In this document: positions 52,813 to 62,867 of the stretch, one piece after another
Position numbering within the stretch: the first letter of the stretch is position 1
How the letters are laid out: the number at the start of each line of letters is the position of its first letter
Origin: Oscillospiraceae bacterium
GTDB taxonomy: Bacteria; Bacillota; Clostridia; Oscillospirales; CAG-272
Reading direction: 5' to 3'
Length of the DNA: 64,000 nt
NCBI GenBank assembly: GCA_015064505.1
Contig: SVSB01000001.1
Span: forward strand, 62,001-126,000
Notes under the pieces: model-generated
Told to the model about the DNA's origin: nothing
What the model saw: the letters and a program-made list of their open reading frames with translations, nothing else
Database searches by the model: none
Program-made: the position numbers and the translations under genes

Positions 52813-54154
52813 CTTCGGGCATAAGCGTAACGAACTTGGTATACTGCGGTACCCATCCCATCTTTACGGTCCTCGTTTCGCCGTGGCGGTTCTTTGCCAC
52901 GATGACCTCGAACAGACGGGTCGTGTTACGCTCCTCCTTTGAAAGTTCGTAGTATTCATCCGAATACAGGAGCATTACCATATCCGCATCCTGCTCGATA
53001 GAGCCGGATTCACGGAGGTCGGAAAGCATGGGGCGGTGGCCGCCCTCGGAATTCTTTCGGCTTTCGGGGTTACGGGAAAGCTGTGCACAGCAAAGTATCG
53101 GCACGCCGAAGTCCTTTGCCATCAGCTTCAGGTTTCTGGAGATATCGGATACTTCGTTTGTACGGCTGTCGTACTTTTTATCGCCCTGCATAAGCTGCAG
53201 ATAGTCGATAACTATAAGACCCAGCTCGTTTCCCTTAACGCGGCGCAGCTTTGCGCGCATCTGGGAGATGGTTATACCCGCCGTATCGTCTATTCTTATA
53301 TCGCAGGCGCTGAGCTTTTCCGTTGCGAAGGTCAGCTTATCCCATTCCTCCTGAGATATCTTTCCCGTACGCATGGAATTGTTGCTTACCATACCCTCGC
53401 TTGATATCATACGCATTACCAGCTGCTCTGCAGTCATCTCCAGAGAGAATATGCAGACCGCCTTACCGGAGGACTTCGCCACGTTGGCGGCGATATTGAG
53501 TGTAAAGCTGGTCTTACCCATACCGGGGCGGGCACCGACCAGAACCATATCTCCGGGGCCCATACCGATAAGCACCTTATCAAGGGCAGAGTAACCCGTC
53601 TGCAGACCCTTTTCTCCCGCCTTATCGCTTGAGAGATCCACAAGATGATCCACAACGTTCATAACCACGTCGCCGATGTTCTTGAAATCCTCGCCGGATT
53701 TATTATTTGCGATATCGTATATCTTCTGCTCCGCGCTTCCCACGATATCGGATACCTTGCCCTCCTCGGAGAAGGCAGTATCGCTTATCTCGCCGCAAAC
53801 ACCGATAAGACGGCGCAAAACCGCCTTATCGTGCACGATCTGGGCGTAATCCTTTACGTTCGACGCTGTGGGAACGGACTCCGCAAGAAGCTTGATATAC
53901 TTAACTCCGCCCGCCTTATCGCAGGCGCCGCTTTCGGAGAGACGGTTTATAAGGGTGACCACGTCTATCCTCTTGCTTTCGTTGAACATCTGCTTCATAG
54001 CGGCAAAGACCGCCCGATGCTCGGGAAGATAGAAATCCTCGTCCGACAGTCTGGTAGCCAGATCGGCAAAGCTCTCGGGGTCTATAAAAACACATCCAAG
54101 CACTGCCTGCTCCGCAAATTGGGAATAGGGCAGCTTTCTTTGTAAATCGTCCAT
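52772..54154 (-). CDS. dnaB: Replicative DNA helicase DnaB
   Basis: The 460-residue hexameric helicase has the N-terminal primase-interacting domain (AEQAVLGCVFIDPESF), Walker A GARPGMGKTSFTLNIA (~208), Walker B LGLIVIDYLQLM, and DLRESGSIEQDADMV near the C-terminus. No intein is present. It follows rplI after 20 bases, the normal Bacillota arrangement. Confidence 0.97.
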   Translation of the reverse strand: MDDLQRKLPYSQFAEQAVLGCVFIDPESFADLATRLSDEDFYLPEHRAVFAAMKQMFNESKRIDVVTLINRLSESGACDKAGGVKYIKLLAESVPTASNVKDYAQIVHDKAVLRRLIGVCGEISDTAFSEEGKVSDIVGSAEQKIYDIANNKSGEDFKNIGDVVMNVVDHLVDLSSDKAGEKGLQTGYSALDKVLIGMGPGDMVLVGARPGMGKTSFTLNIAANVAKSSGKAVCIFSLEMTAEQLVMRMISSEGMVSNNSMRTGKISQEEWDKLTFATEKLSACDIRIDDTAGITISQMRAKLRRVKGNELGLIVIDYLQLMQGDKKYDSRTNEVSDISRNLKLMAKDFGVPILCCAQLSRNPESRKNSEGGHRPMLSDLRESGSIEQDADMVMLLYSDEYYELSKEERNTTRLFEVIVAKNRHGETRTVKMGWVPQYTKFVTLMPEDEEKLMQARQEKS

Positions 54155-54174
54155 ATTCTTAAGCCTTTCAGCCT

Positions 54175-54621
54175 TTATTTATCCGCAACCACAACGGTCA
54201 CGGTGGCCTCAACTCCCGTGTAAAGCTTTATTTTTACGGGGTGACTGCCATAGGTCTTGATTGCATCCGCAAGCATGATCTTTTTCTTATCAACGGTGAT
54301 GCCCGCGGCACTTGCAAGAGCCTCGGATACCGTCTTTGAGGTAACGGCGCCGAAAAGTCTGCCGTCGCCGCCTGCCTTGCAGACCACCTTAACGGAAACG
54401 CCCTCAAGCTTTGCGGCAAGCTCCGTTGCGGCGGCGCGCTCGGTATCGATCTTGTGCTGACGGCTTGCTTCCTTGTTCTTGATATCCGTCATCGCGCCTG
54501 CGTCCGCAGGCTTTGCAAGCTTCTTGGGGAATAAGAAGTTTGCGGCGTAACCCTCGCTTACGTTCACTATGGTACCTGCCTTGCCCGTACCCTTTACGTC
54601 ACTTAAAAGAACTACCTTCAT
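54175..54621 (-). CDS. rplI: 50S ribosomal protein L9
   Basis: The 148-residue protein has the signature [28 protein letters not shown] at the N-terminus, the connecting helix and a C-terminal domain with [27 protein letters not shown] precedes the start. Confidence 0.97.
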   Translation of the reverse strand: MKVVLLSDVKGTGKAGTIVNVSEGYAANFLFPKKLAKPADAGAMTDIKNKEASRQHKIDTERAAATELAAKLEGVSVKVVCKAGGDGRLFGAVTSKTVSEALASAAGITVDKKKIMLADAIKTYGSHPVKIKLYTGVEATVTVVVADK

Positions 54622-54671
54622 TTCTAAATCTCCTTTCGGCGCCCTGCGCCATCTTATTAAGCGGAAAAAGC

Positions 54672-56684
54672 TTACTTTTTACCGCCAAGCTCTGAAAAAT
54701 ATTCGTCTATCGCTCCGCGCAGCTTCTTTGCGGCAACGTCCAGAGAATCGGACGGAAGCTGTGCGCCCGCTTCCTCAAATCTGCCGCCTCCGCCAAGCTT
54801 TTCAAGAATGTGCTGAACGTTTACTCTGCCGTTGGAGCGACCTGAAATGTGGATCGCCGTCTCCGTGGGAACCATGGTAAAGGATGCGTCCACGCCCTTT
54901 ATCTCAAGAAGCTTATCCGCAACTCTGGCGGCACAGATTATGCTCGCACTGTCAGATGCGGCAATGGCGATATTGGGATGCTTTGCGTATATGACCGCCC
55001 CCGCCTCAAATGCCGCCTCGTCCTTCATGGACGAAAACTCCGTATCAAAGAGGGGTCTGATCTCCTCGGGATTTGCGCCCGCGCCGCGAAGGAAGAGTGC
55101 GGCACCGAAGGTGCGGGGACCCGTACCCTTTGTAAAACGCTTGGTATCAAGCTGAATGCCCGCAAGCAGCAGCTCTGCCTCTTGGCGGAGAAGGGTGCGG
55201 GATGGCAGGCTCTGCTCGATCATCTCCGCAACAAGCTCCGATGCGGATGATGCGGATACCTCAATGTAAGTATCTGCGGCGGTGTAATCAAACTCAAGCA
55301 CCTTACGGTGATGATCCACGAACGCCTTGCGCGCAACCGCCTCCGCAACGCGGGGAGCCTCAAAGAGCTTGGGGTTGTTCACGTCAACGAATATCATAAG
55401 ACTCTCGGAAGCCACAAGCTCAAGGGCGTCGTCCTCGCCGATGAACACGTCCTCGTACTCGGGGATGTCCTTCAGCCTTGCCATACACATCTTCACGGTG
55501 GGGTCCTCAAGATCCACTATGATATTTACGGGCACTCCGCAGAAGAACGCCATTCGCGCCATACCCACGGCGGCGCCGAAGGCATCGAAATCTATCTTGC
55601 GGTGTCCGCAGATAAGCACGTTATCGGAGGAAGAGATCTTCGTGCAAAGCTCGTTTGCAAAAACGCGGGAGCGCACCTTGGTCGCCTTATGCGCCGTCTG
55701 GCTTACGCCTCCGAAATAAAGCACGCCCGCGTTCTCCGTGCGTACCACTGCCTGGTCGCCGCCGCGCTCCAGCGCAAGCTTTTGCGCCTCAGCCGCCGCC
55801 GCTTCCCTTTCGGCAAAGCTTCCCTCGCACCTGGCGGCACCGATGGATGCGGTAACGGAGGTTCCCGACTCGGAAATCCTTATATCTCTTATCTCGTCAA
55901 GAACGGAAAATTTGTTCTTTATGCACTTTTCCAGCGCCTCGCTTGTGATGAACAGCAGATATTTGTTGCGCTCGTACTCGCGCAAAATGCCGTTAAGCCC
56001 CGCCGCCCATTGCTTTATTACAGCGTTGGTGCGCGCCTCCACCTGACGGTACTCGTCCTTGAGATACTGCTGCATCTCCTCCAGATTGTCAATACGCACG
56101 TAAACCACGACGGGCTGACCGTTCTTGTGCTCTTCCCTGAGGGAAACAAGCTCGGAGATATCCGTAAGCTGAAGCAGCACAAAGCTCTTTTCATGGGAGC
56201 TCAACTCATAGGTAGAGCATTTGTAGGTACGGCTTCCCAGCATAAAGGTGCCGCCGCGCTCGCCCTCTCCCGCAAGAAGATGTGCGGAATGGGGGAAAAG
56301 CTCCTTTACGGTGGCTGCGTTCTTCTGGGAGCTATCCGCCGCCGCAACGAAGGCGTCGTTATACCACAGCACCGCACCCTGCTTGTCACAAATAACGGCA
56401 GGGTTAGTCAACTTACGGGTCATTTCAAAAATATTGTTGTGCTCCGTGCGGATAGCATCCGCTCCGTCGTCCCCCGTGTGCTTACGGCGTGCGTTGCGTA
56501 CGAGAAGAGTGACACAAGCGCCGAGAACGAGGAACAAAAGCAAGGAGATGGCAAAAGGGAACTCCGTAAGATCCGCAAGCGCCTTGGCGCAGAGGGAAAG
56601 AACGAATACCACTGCAAGTATAACCGCCACGGCAATGATATCTCGCACTGCGGGATTCCGCTTTTTGTTTTTACGTTCGGACAT
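54672..56684 (-). CDS. gdpP: Cyclic-di-AMP phosphodiesterase GdpP
   Basis: The 670-residue protein has two N-terminal helices (~13-33, 40-60), a PAS domain (~85-170), a degenerate GGDEF domain (~180-310) and DHH/DHHA1 domains (~345-665). Metal-site motifs are [18 protein letters not shown] and VDHHRK; the C-terminal [10 protein letters not shown] and [14 protein letters not shown] belong to DHHA1. GdpP hydrolyses c-di-AMP to pApA and so sets potassium and wall homeostasis. AGGAGGATGT precedes the start, 8 bases after the YybS-like gene. Confidence 0.95.
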   Translation of the reverse strand: MSERKNKKRNPAVRDIIAVAVILAVVFVLSLCAKALADLTEFPFAISLLLFLVLGACVTLLVRNARRKHTGDDGADAIRTEHNNIFEMTRKLTNPAVICDKQGAVLWYNDAFVAAADSSQKNAATVKELFPHSAHLLAGEGERGGTFMLGSRTYKCSTYELSSHEKSFVLLQLTDISELVSLREEHKNGQPVVVYVRIDNLEEMQQYLKDEYRQVEARTNAVIKQWAAGLNGILREYERNKYLLFITSEALEKCIKNKFSVLDEIRDIRISESGTSVTASIGAARCEGSFAEREAAAAEAQKLALERGGDQAVVRTENAGVLYFGGVSQTAHKATKVRSRVFANELCTKISSSDNVLICGHRKIDFDAFGAAVGMARMAFFCGVPVNIIVDLEDPTVKMCMARLKDIPEYEDVFIGEDDALELVASESLMIFVDVNNPKLFEAPRVAEAVARKAFVDHHRKVLEFDYTAADTYIEVSASSASELVAEMIEQSLPSRTLLRQEAELLLAGIQLDTKRFTKGTGPRTFGAALFLRGAGANPEEIRPLFDTEFSSMKDEAAFEAGAVIYAKHPNIAIAASDSASIICAARVADKLLEIKGVDASFTMVPTETAIHISGRSNGRVNVQHILEKLGGGGRFEEAGAQLPSDSLDVAAKKLRGAIDEYFSELGGKK

Positions 56685-56692
56685 ACATCCTC

Positions 56693-57745
56693 CTAATTTC
56701 TTCTGACCCGCCGCTCAAGCGCCGTTCGCATAACGATATAAGCGCCGAGAAAGGCAAGCAGAGTTATAAGATAAGTGAGCATGGGAAGCATCAAAACACA
56801 CAAAACCGCTGCTCCCACTCTTATTCCGACGGGAGCGCCCGAGCGGAGCAGGGCTATTATCCCCTTTATGCCAAGATAGGCGAAGCAGGGAGTGAGGAGC
56901 ACCGTTATATAACGCATAAACAGCCCCACCACCGTCTCCGATGAAAAGAAAACGGAAGCAAAGGAAAAGATCATATACAGATGGGCAAGAAAGGTCGGTA
57001 CCGCAAAAATGCGGAAGGCAAACAGCTTTTTTCCGACCTTTTGAGAGGTCATAAGGAACAGGGCGAACACTCCGTAGGAAAAAACGGACACCGCCGCACC
57101 CACGTAAGCGGGCAGGCTTACGACTATTCCCTTGCCGATTGCGTCTACGTAATCGTCTGCGCTGAGGCGGTCAAGCTGTGCGCTCATCTCCTCGTTGATC
57201 GCACCCGCCTCCGTAAAGATATATCTGAGATCCTCCACCGCCTGCAGATAGGCTGCGGAAAGCTCGCCGGAAAGTCTGCCGATATAGCCGTTGAAATGAT
57301 CGCGGGTAACGCCACCCTCGCTCAGATAGACCGTGAACGCAAAGGCAAGGCAAAGCACTGCACACGCCGAAACGGTGATCCAAAGCACGGTTTCAAACCT
57401 TTTGCGGCGGGATGAGATGCAAAGAGCTATGCAAAGTCCGCACACGATCCCCAGAACGGAAAACAGAGCACCGGCGGCACCGAAGGCAAAGGAGACGGCG
57501 GTGCAAAGGGCGGGCACTGCACAGAAGAGACCCTTGCCGTAGCAAAAGAGCATTGCGCAGGCAACGGCGGAAAATACGCCCAGAGGAACGGCGGCAATAA
57601 TGCCCACCGCGCCAAAGGAAAGAACGGCGGCTCCGCCGAGCATACAAACCGTCGCCGCTGCGGCACAGGCAAAACACGCCTTAGTCGACATTTTTTCATT
57701 TAACGCACTTTTTCTGAGCTTATCTTCGCTTGGATTCCGGAACAT
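56693..57745 (-). CDS. YybS-like DUF2232 membrane protein
   Basis: The 350-residue protein starts at ATG 57745 after GGAGGCGTG and has about eight helices. It matches DUF2232/YybS by position (first gene before gdpP-rplI-dnaB) and by topology. The function is not established; family members resemble S components of transporters. It heads a long minus-strand run down to about 39385. Confidence 0.83.
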   Translation of the reverse strand: MFRNPSEDKLRKSALNEKMSTKACFACAAAATVCMLGGAAVLSFGAVGIIAAVPLGVFSAVACAMLFCYGKGLFCAVPALCTAVSFAFGAAGALFSVLGIVCGLCIALCISSRRKRFETVLWITVSACAVLCLAFAFTVYLSEGGVTRDHFNGYIGRLSGELSAAYLQAVEDLRYIFTEAGAINEEMSAQLDRLSADDYVDAIGKGIVVSLPAYVGAAVSVFSYGVFALFLMTSQKVGKKLFAFRIFAVPTFLAHLYMIFSFASVFFSSETVVGLFMRYITVLLTPCFAYLGIKGIIALLRSGAPVGIRVGAAVLCVLMLPMLTYLITLLAFLGAYIVMRTALERRVRRN

Positions 57746-57795
57746 CACGCCTCCGTGGTAATACTTACCCATTATCAAACTATTAAATACATTAT

Positions 57796-57824
57796 ATTAT
57801 AACAACATATAAGCGGTTTGTAAA
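57796..57824 (-). promoter_or_regulatory. Promoter of the yybS-gdpP-rplI-dnaB run
   Basis: Minus-strand TTTACA, 17 bp, TATAAT. Confidence 0.78.
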
Positions 57825-57852
57825 CAATTTTTTGAAAATTTTGCCTTTATAC

Positions 57853-57881
57853 TTGCGCTTCCCGCGGATATGCGGTAAAAT
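57853..57881 (+). promoter_or_regulatory. Promoter of the Xaa-Pro peptidase gene
   Basis: TTGCGC, 17 bp, TAAAAT; divergent from the yybS promoter. Confidence 0.55.
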
Positions 57882-57933
57882 ATCTTCAATATTACGCTTA
57901 TCGGCGGTCTTTTGCCGTCGGGAAAGGATAAAC

Positions 57934-59004
57934 ATGAATTATTACACCGCAAGACTTGAAAAGCTCCGCGCCGCCATGAAGGCAAAGGGCTGCGACGCCA
58001 TGCTTATCTCGGAGCCCATGAACCAGAGCTGGCTCTGCGGCTTTGAATACCACGACGGCTATATGCTCGTTACTGAGAATAACGCTTATATCATCACCGA
58101 TTCACGCTACACGGAGGCGGCAAGAGCAAACACGGGAAAGGAATTTACCGTTACCGTAAACGCTACCCCCGCAAAGGTGGACGAGCTTCTGAAGGAGGAG
58201 GATGCGATTACCCTTGCCTTTGAGGACAGAAGCATGAGCTACGCATCCGCAGTGCGCCTTAAGGAGGGCGTGAAGGCGGAGTGCGTTGCCGCAGGCGGTC
58301 TGCTTGAGGATATCAGAGAATTCAAGGACGCAAGCGAGTTTGAGGCCATCCGCAAGGCACAGGAGCTGACGGATATGGCATTTGACCATATCCTTAAGGT
58401 GCTTACCCCCGAAATGACCGAGCTTGACGTGGCGGTGGAGCTGGAGTTTTTCCTCCGCAAGCACGGCGCCTCCGGCAAGAGCTTTGATTTCATCACCGTT
58501 TCGGGCGAGGCTTCCTCCCTGCCCCACGGCGAGCCCAAGGACCGCAAGCTCCGCCCCGGCTTCCTTACCATGGACTTCGGCTGCGTTTATAACGGCTACT
58601 GCTCCGATATGACCCGCACCGTATGCCTCGGCAAGGCAGACGCGGAAATGAAAAAGCTCTATAACACCGTGCTTGAGGCACAGCTTGCGGCGCTTGCAAT
58701 TATAAACGACGGTATGAAGTGCGCAGACGTTGACGCCGCCGCCAGAAGAATAATCGATAAGGAATACGCAGGCAAGTTCGGTCACGGACTTGGCCACGGC
58801 GTTGGAAAGTTCATCCACGAGGCACCCCGTCTTTCTCCCAAGGCAGGGGATACGGTGCTCCGCCCCGGTCACGTGGTCACCGTTGAGCCCGGCATATATC
58901 TTGAGGGCAAATACGGATGCAGGATAGAGGATATGGTGTTTATCCACGAGGGAAAAGCCGAGGACATCACCCACTCGCCAAAGGAGCTTATCGAGCTGTT
59001 TTAA
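57934..59004 (+). CDS. Xaa-Pro aminopeptidase/dipeptidase (M24B)
   Basis: The 356-residue protein has an N-terminal creatinase-like domain and a pita-bread metal domain. The dinuclear metal ligands appear in order: Asp in MDFGCVYNGY and SDMTRTV, His in GHGLGHGVGK, Glu in VTVEPGIYLE and Glu in CRIEDMVFI. ATG 57934 follows GGGAAAGGATAAAC; the earlier in-frame ATG overlaps the promoter. It precedes efp, a frequent pairing in Bacillota. It cleaves N-terminal residues before proline in the cytoplasm. Confidence 0.94.
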   Translation: MNYYTARLEKLRAAMKAKGCDAMLISEPMNQSWLCGFEYHDGYMLVTENNAYIITDSRYTEAARANTGKEFTVTVNATPAKVDELLKEEDAITLAFEDRSMSYASAVRLKEGVKAECVAAGGLLEDIREFKDASEFEAIRKAQELTDMAFDHILKVLTPEMTELDVAVELEFFLRKHGASGKSFDFITVSGEASSLPHGEPKDRKLRPGFLTMDFGCVYNGYCSDMTRTVCLGKADAEMKKLYNTVLEAQLAALAIINDGMKCADVDAAARRIIDKEYAGKFGHGLGHGVGKFIHEAPRLSPKAGDTVLRPGHVVTVEPGIYLEGKYGCRIEDMVFIHEGKAEDITHSPKELIELF

Positions 59005-59027
59005 GGGCAAAGCAGGCCCCGTACTGC

Positions 59028-59055
59028 AAAAACGCAGGCAAAAACGGCGTTTTTT
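59028..59055 (+). terminator. Terminator after the M24 peptidase gene
   Basis: AAAAACGC and GCGTTTTTT form a short hairpin with T run. Confidence 0.6.
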
Positions 59056-59088
59056 ATCCGTTGCGTGATACTTTTTTCCGTTTTGCTA

Positions 59089-59117
59089 TTGAAAAATTTT
59101 GAATTATGGTATAGAAT
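59089..59117 (+). promoter_or_regulatory. efp promoter
   Basis: TTGAAA, 17 bp, TAGAAT, about 115 bases upstream of efp. Confidence 0.65.
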
Positions 59118-59230
59118 ATACCCGTATATTTATGTTCGCGGATAGGGATATTACCCTTTGCAACAGCGACTGCGCCGCGCACCCAATCAAAAATCAAATC
59201 TTCATAGGTCGCTGAGAAGACAGGTGAAAA

Positions 59231-59788
59231 ATGGTAGTTGCCGGAGATTTTAAAAACGGTATAACCTTCGAAATGGACGGTCAGGTACTCCAGGTTATCG
59301 AGTTCCAGCACGTTAAGCCGGGTAAGGGCGCGGCTTTCGTCCGTACCAAGCTCAAGAACGTCATCACCGGTGCCGTTATCGAGCGTACCTTCAGCCCCAC
59401 CGATAAGTATGAGAACGCATACGTAGACCGCAAGGATATGCAGTACCTCTACAATGACGGTGACCTTTATTACTTCATGGACACCGAGACCTACGATCAG
59501 CTTCCCCTGAATGCTGACAAGCTTCCCGATAACTTCAAGTTCGTTAAGGAGAATATGCTCTGCAAGATCATCTCCTACAAGGGCAACGTTTTTGCAGTTG
59601 AGCCTCCCACGTTCGTTGAGCTTGAGGTTACCGACACTGAGCCCGGCGTACGCGGCGATACCGCTACCGGCGCTTCCAAGTTCGCTACTCTTGAGACGGG
59701 CGCGGCTATCCGCGTTCCTCTGTTCATCAACACCGGCGACGTTCTTAAGGTAGACACCCGTACCGGCGAGTATCTCGAGCGCGTATAA
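59231..59788 (+). CDS. efp: Elongation factor P
   Basis: The 185-residue protein rescues ribosomes stalled at polyproline. Its KOW-like domain I has the tip loop [10 protein letters not shown] with the Lys used for modification, and the C-terminal signature is [17 protein letters not shown]. No epmA/epmB or rhamnosyltransferase gene is nearby. AAGACAGGTGAAAA precedes the start. Confidence 0.97.
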   Translation: MVVAGDFKNGITFEMDGQVLQVIEFQHVKPGKGAAFVRTKLKNVITGAVIERTFSPTDKYENAYVDRKDMQYLYNDGDLYYFMDTETYDQLPLNADKLPDNFKFVKENMLCKIISYKGNVFAVEPPTFVELEVTDTEPGVRGDTATGASKFATLETGAAIRVPLFINTGDVLKVDTRTGEYLERV

Positions 59789-59856
59789 TCCGATCTACCG
59801 AGAAGCCTGCGGGATCCCGCGCCCCGCGGGTCATTAAAAGCGGAGAAAGAATTACT

Positions 59857-60294
59857 ATGACCCTTACTGAAAGAGCCGCATATCTTAAAGGCCTTGCAGA
59901 CGGTCTTGCTCTTGATGAAAGCAAGCCCGAGGCAAAGCTTCTGAAGGAAGTTATCTCCCTTATAGAGGATATTACCTGCGACGTTACCGATATGGCAGAG
60001 GACATTCAGGATCTTGGCGATTACTGCGAGGAGCTTGACGACGATCTTGCCGCTGTAGAGGAAGAGCTTTACGGCGACGAGTGCGACTGCTGTGACGACG
60101 ATTGCGATTGCTGCGATTGCGACGATGAGGAATACGAGATCGAGTGCCCCTCCTGCGGCGCGCTTCTTGCCCTCACCGAGGACGACGATCCCTCCGATCT
60201 TGTTTGCCCCGAGTGCGGCGAGCATTTTGATTGCGAGTGCGACGGTTGCTGTGATTGCGACTGCTGCGATTGCGACGAAGACGAAGACAACTGA
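59857..60294 (+). CDS. CD1247-N-type protein with zinc ribbon between two Cys/Asp-rich stretches
   Basis: The 145-residue protein starts MTLTERAAYLKGLADGL and its N-terminal helical half (residues 1-70) matches the clostridial CD1247 N-terminal domain; the helices look coiled-coil. Residues 74-89 are almost only Cys and Asp/Glu (DECDCCDDDCDCCDCD), then a zinc-ribbon-like pair CPSCG ... CPECG (99-123), then a second Cys/Asp stretch to the end. Strong metal binding is expected; function is unknown. It follows efp by 68 bases and ends at a clear terminator. Confidence 0.82.
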   Translation: MTLTERAAYLKGLADGLALDESKPEAKLLKEVISLIEDITCDVTDMAEDIQDLGDYCEELDDDLAAVEEELYGDECDCCDDDCDCCDCDDEEYEIECPSCGALLALTEDDDPSDLVCPECGEHFDCECDGCCDCDCCDCDEDEDN

Positions 60295-60304
60295 TAAGCC
60301 GGCA

Positions 60305-60338
60305 AAAAAGTGCGCTCACGTCCGTGGGCGCACTTTTG
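60305..60338 (+). terminator. Terminator of the efp-CD1247 unit
   Basis: AAAAGTGCGCTCACG and CGTGGGCGCACTTTT form a strong hairpin just before the next gene. Confidence 0.85.
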
Positions 60339-60355
60339 AAAATCAGCGGAGTGAA

Positions 60356-61456
60356 ATGAACAATACCGATACCACCTTGAATATTTCTTCAACACACAAG
60401 ACCGTAAGCAGAAGGCACGAGATCACCGTATGCTCTGTACTGCTTTGTTTTTGTGTGCTTTTTATTCACGCCGCTTCCCTTTTTATCTCATCGGCGGATA
60501 AGAGCAGCTTCGTTTATCTGCCCGTTGCCGCCCTTTGGCGCATGTGCGGATGTGCCGCACAGGGCTTCGTTTTTATTGCGGGAATGAGATATATGATCTC
60601 CGCCGGCAAAAACAAAAAAAGCGTTCCCGCCTACTATCTCTCCCGTATTATACGAATCGTCCCTCTCTACGTGCTGTGGTGCGCTATCTACTATGCTTAC
60701 GACGTTTTGGTGGAAAAAGCGAAGTTCGACCTTGGTTTTTTCCTGAAATGCCTTGTAACGGGAGATCTTACGGGGCATCTTTACTACATACCCGTGCTTT
60801 TGCAGCTTACCCTTATAGCACCCCTTTCCCTGCTTCTCCGCAAAAAGCTGCCCGCATCCCTTATCCTTCCCGCATCTCTGCTTATAACCTCCATATTCGG
60901 AGATCATCTTACCGATATTCTTAACGCCGTATTCCCCGCCGCCCCCGCCTTTAACTACTCCGACCGCGTGTTCACAAGCTTTCTCATATTCTGGTCGGCA
61001 GGCTGCTGTGCGGGCGCCGCTTACGATAAATTCTGCAAGCTTCTTGACGAAGCAAAGGTATTTATTATCTGCGCATTTTTCGTCAGCGCCGCATTGGATC
61101 TTGGCGCTATGTACTACTCCTTCATCCTCGGCCGCTTTATCTGGTGCATAAAGCAGATCCAGACCCTTTACGTGCTTTGCGCCATTCTGTTCCTTATGAC
61201 AGTTTCCCGAATGATAGTCAAGAACCGACCCGAAGCCCCCGTGCTTTTCCAGAAGGGGGAGCTTGGCGGTTACTTTATATTTGTTTCTCACATTCTGCCC
61301 CTTGAGGCAGTTCAGCTTCTTCTAAACAAGCTTGGCGTCGGCGTTGCCGTGGGGCTTGGAGTGCGCGTGCTGGTGCTTGCGCTTTGGTTCTTCCTTTGCT
61401 CTCTTGCATACGGCAACCGTCTCTATATGCTTCACGCCAAGAGAAAGTTCAGGTGA
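60356..61456 (+). CDS. Acyltransferase-3-family membrane protein
   Basis: The 366-residue protein has about ten helices and fits the OafA/WecH-type acyltransferase-3 family: SRRHEITVCSVLLCFCVLFIH at the first helix (with the R/H-bearing start), YYLSRIIRIVPLYVLW, and GDLTGHLYYIPVLLQL. Such enzymes O-acetylate surface sugars. The longer upstream frame overlaps the CD1247 gene; ATG 60356 follows CGGAG. The next gene starts 3 bases after its stop. Confidence 0.82.
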   Translation: MNNTDTTLNISSTHKTVSRRHEITVCSVLLCFCVLFIHAASLFISSADKSSFVYLPVAALWRMCGCAAQGFVFIAGMRYMISAGKNKKSVPAYYLSRIIRIVPLYVLWCAIYYAYDVLVEKAKFDLGFFLKCLVTGDLTGHLYYIPVLLQLTLIAPLSLLLRKKLPASLILPASLLITSIFGDHLTDILNAVFPAAPAFNYSDRVFTSFLIFWSAGCCAGAAYDKFCKLLDEAKVFIICAFFVSAALDLGAMYYSFILGRFIWCIKQIQTLYVLCAILFLMTVSRMIVKNRPEAPVLFQKGELGGYFIFVSHILPLEAVQLLLNKLGVGVAVGLGVRVLVLALWFFLCSLAYGNRLYMLHAKRKFR

Positions 61457-61459
61457 GTT

Positions 61460-62611
61460 ATGAAAAAGATAGACAAGGCTCTGCTGCAGCTGATCCTTAT
61501 ATGTCTGCTTTGCGTTATCGCCTTTCTTGCGGTATTCAAGGCAGATGCCGTTATCGGCGCCGTCGGGTACTTTCTTGCAATGATCTCACCCATAACCGTG
61601 GGTGCCTGCATTGCCTTCGTGCTGAATATCCTGCTCTCCCTTTACGAGAAGCGCCTGCCAAAGAAATTCATGGACAAGCTTGGACGATTTTCACGGGTGT
61701 TCTGCATTTTCCTGACTCTTTTCACCGTTACTGCCGTGCTTGCAGTATTCGTACTTCTCATTTACCCCGAGCTTGAAAAGACGATCTCCTCCGTGGTTGC
61801 CAATATTCCCGGATACGCCTCCGCCATCATTGAACAGATAGCAAGGATAACGGGAAGCTCAGAAGCGGAGATCACCGCAAATATGAATATCAATTGGGAT
61901 TCCGTTTCCTCTACCATTGCGGACTTCATCGAAAATTACGGAGACAGAGTTATAAGCGGCACCATCGGAGTTACGGGTAACGTGCTTACCATAGTGCTCA
62001 AGCTCTGCGTCTCTATGATATTTGCCATCTGGATACTTCTCTTCAAGGAGAGCCTTGGCCGCAGCGCAAAGCGCATGATAAGCCGCTTTTTCCCCAAGAA
62101 CGCAGAAAATATCCACCGCCTTGCCCGATTCTCCTCGGATATGTTCTCATCCTTTATCGGAGGTCAGCTTGCGGAGGCGCTTACCATCGGTTCCCTTTGC
62201 TTCGTGGGAATGCTTATATTCGGCTTTCCTTACGCGCTTACCGCCTCCGCCATTATTATGATATTTGCTCTGGTGCCCGTATTCGGTGCCATCGTGGGCG
62301 CGATACTTGCGGCACTCCTGATGCTTACGGAATCATTTGCCACGGCAATATGGTTCCTCGTTTACATCATCGTTCTGCAACAGCTTGAATCAAACATCAT
62401 TTACCCGAAGCTTATCGGAAAAACGGTTGGTCTGCCGGGAATATGGGTGCTTATAGCCGTTACTATCGGCGGCGATATGTTCGGCGCTATCGGTATGCTT
62501 ACCGCCGTTCCCGTATTTGCAATACTGTTTGCAATCTTCAACGCGCTCCTCGATAAGCGCATAGAGGCAAAAAAGAAAAAAGCCGCGGAAAACGCCGCGG
62601 CAACCGAATAA
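61460..62611 (+). CDS. AI-2E-family (YtvI/PerM-type) membrane transporter
   Basis: The 383-residue protein has helices at both ends and a central soluble segment (residues ~110-170), with the family-defining C-terminal half LVPVFGAIVGAILAALLML and QQLESNIIYPKLIGKTVGLPGIWVLIAVTIGG. Members are proposed exporters or Na+/H+ antiporters; the AI-2 link is not general. AGGTGAGTT forms the ribosome site and overlaps the previous stop. Confidence 0.9.
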   Translation: MKKIDKALLQLILICLLCVIAFLAVFKADAVIGAVGYFLAMISPITVGACIAFVLNILLSLYEKRLPKKFMDKLGRFSRVFCIFLTLFTVTAVLAVFVLLIYPELEKTISSVVANIPGYASAIIEQIARITGSSEAEITANMNINWDSVSSTIADFIENYGDRVISGTIGVTGNVLTIVLKLCVSMIFAIWILLFKESLGRSAKRMISRFFPKNAENIHRLARFSSDMFSSFIGGQLAEALTIGSLCFVGMLIFGFPYALTASAIIMIFALVPVFGAIVGAILAALLMLTESFATAIWFLVYIIVLQQLESNIIYPKLIGKTVGLPGIWVLIAVTIGGDMFGAIGMLTAVPVFAILFAIFNALLDKRIEAKKKKAAENAAATE

Positions 62612-62660
62612 AGCCAAACGAACTAAAGGGGATAGGAAAAAATGGCTGGAACGAGCAAAT

Positions 62661-62706
62661 ATCCACACGATAGGCGTATATTATACGTCGAGTGTGGATT
62701 TTGTTT
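62661..62706 (+). terminator. Hairpin after the AI-2E-family gene
   Basis: ATCCACAC and GTGTGGAT enclose GCGTATA/TATACGT, followed by TTTGTTT. Apart from it I see nothing in the 256 bases between 62611 and 62868. Confidence 0.7.
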
Positions 62707-62867
62707 GTAGAAAAAAAGAGAATTTTACAGAAAAACTCATTCTTGAGTTTTTCTTACCTTTGACAAAACGCTTTTAGAACATTGAAACCCTTGTGCTTTC
62801 GATGTTTTTTTCTCTTTTTTTCGGTCCGGACTTTTTTTCCAGCCCCTTTTTGTTATGCAAAACCGTC

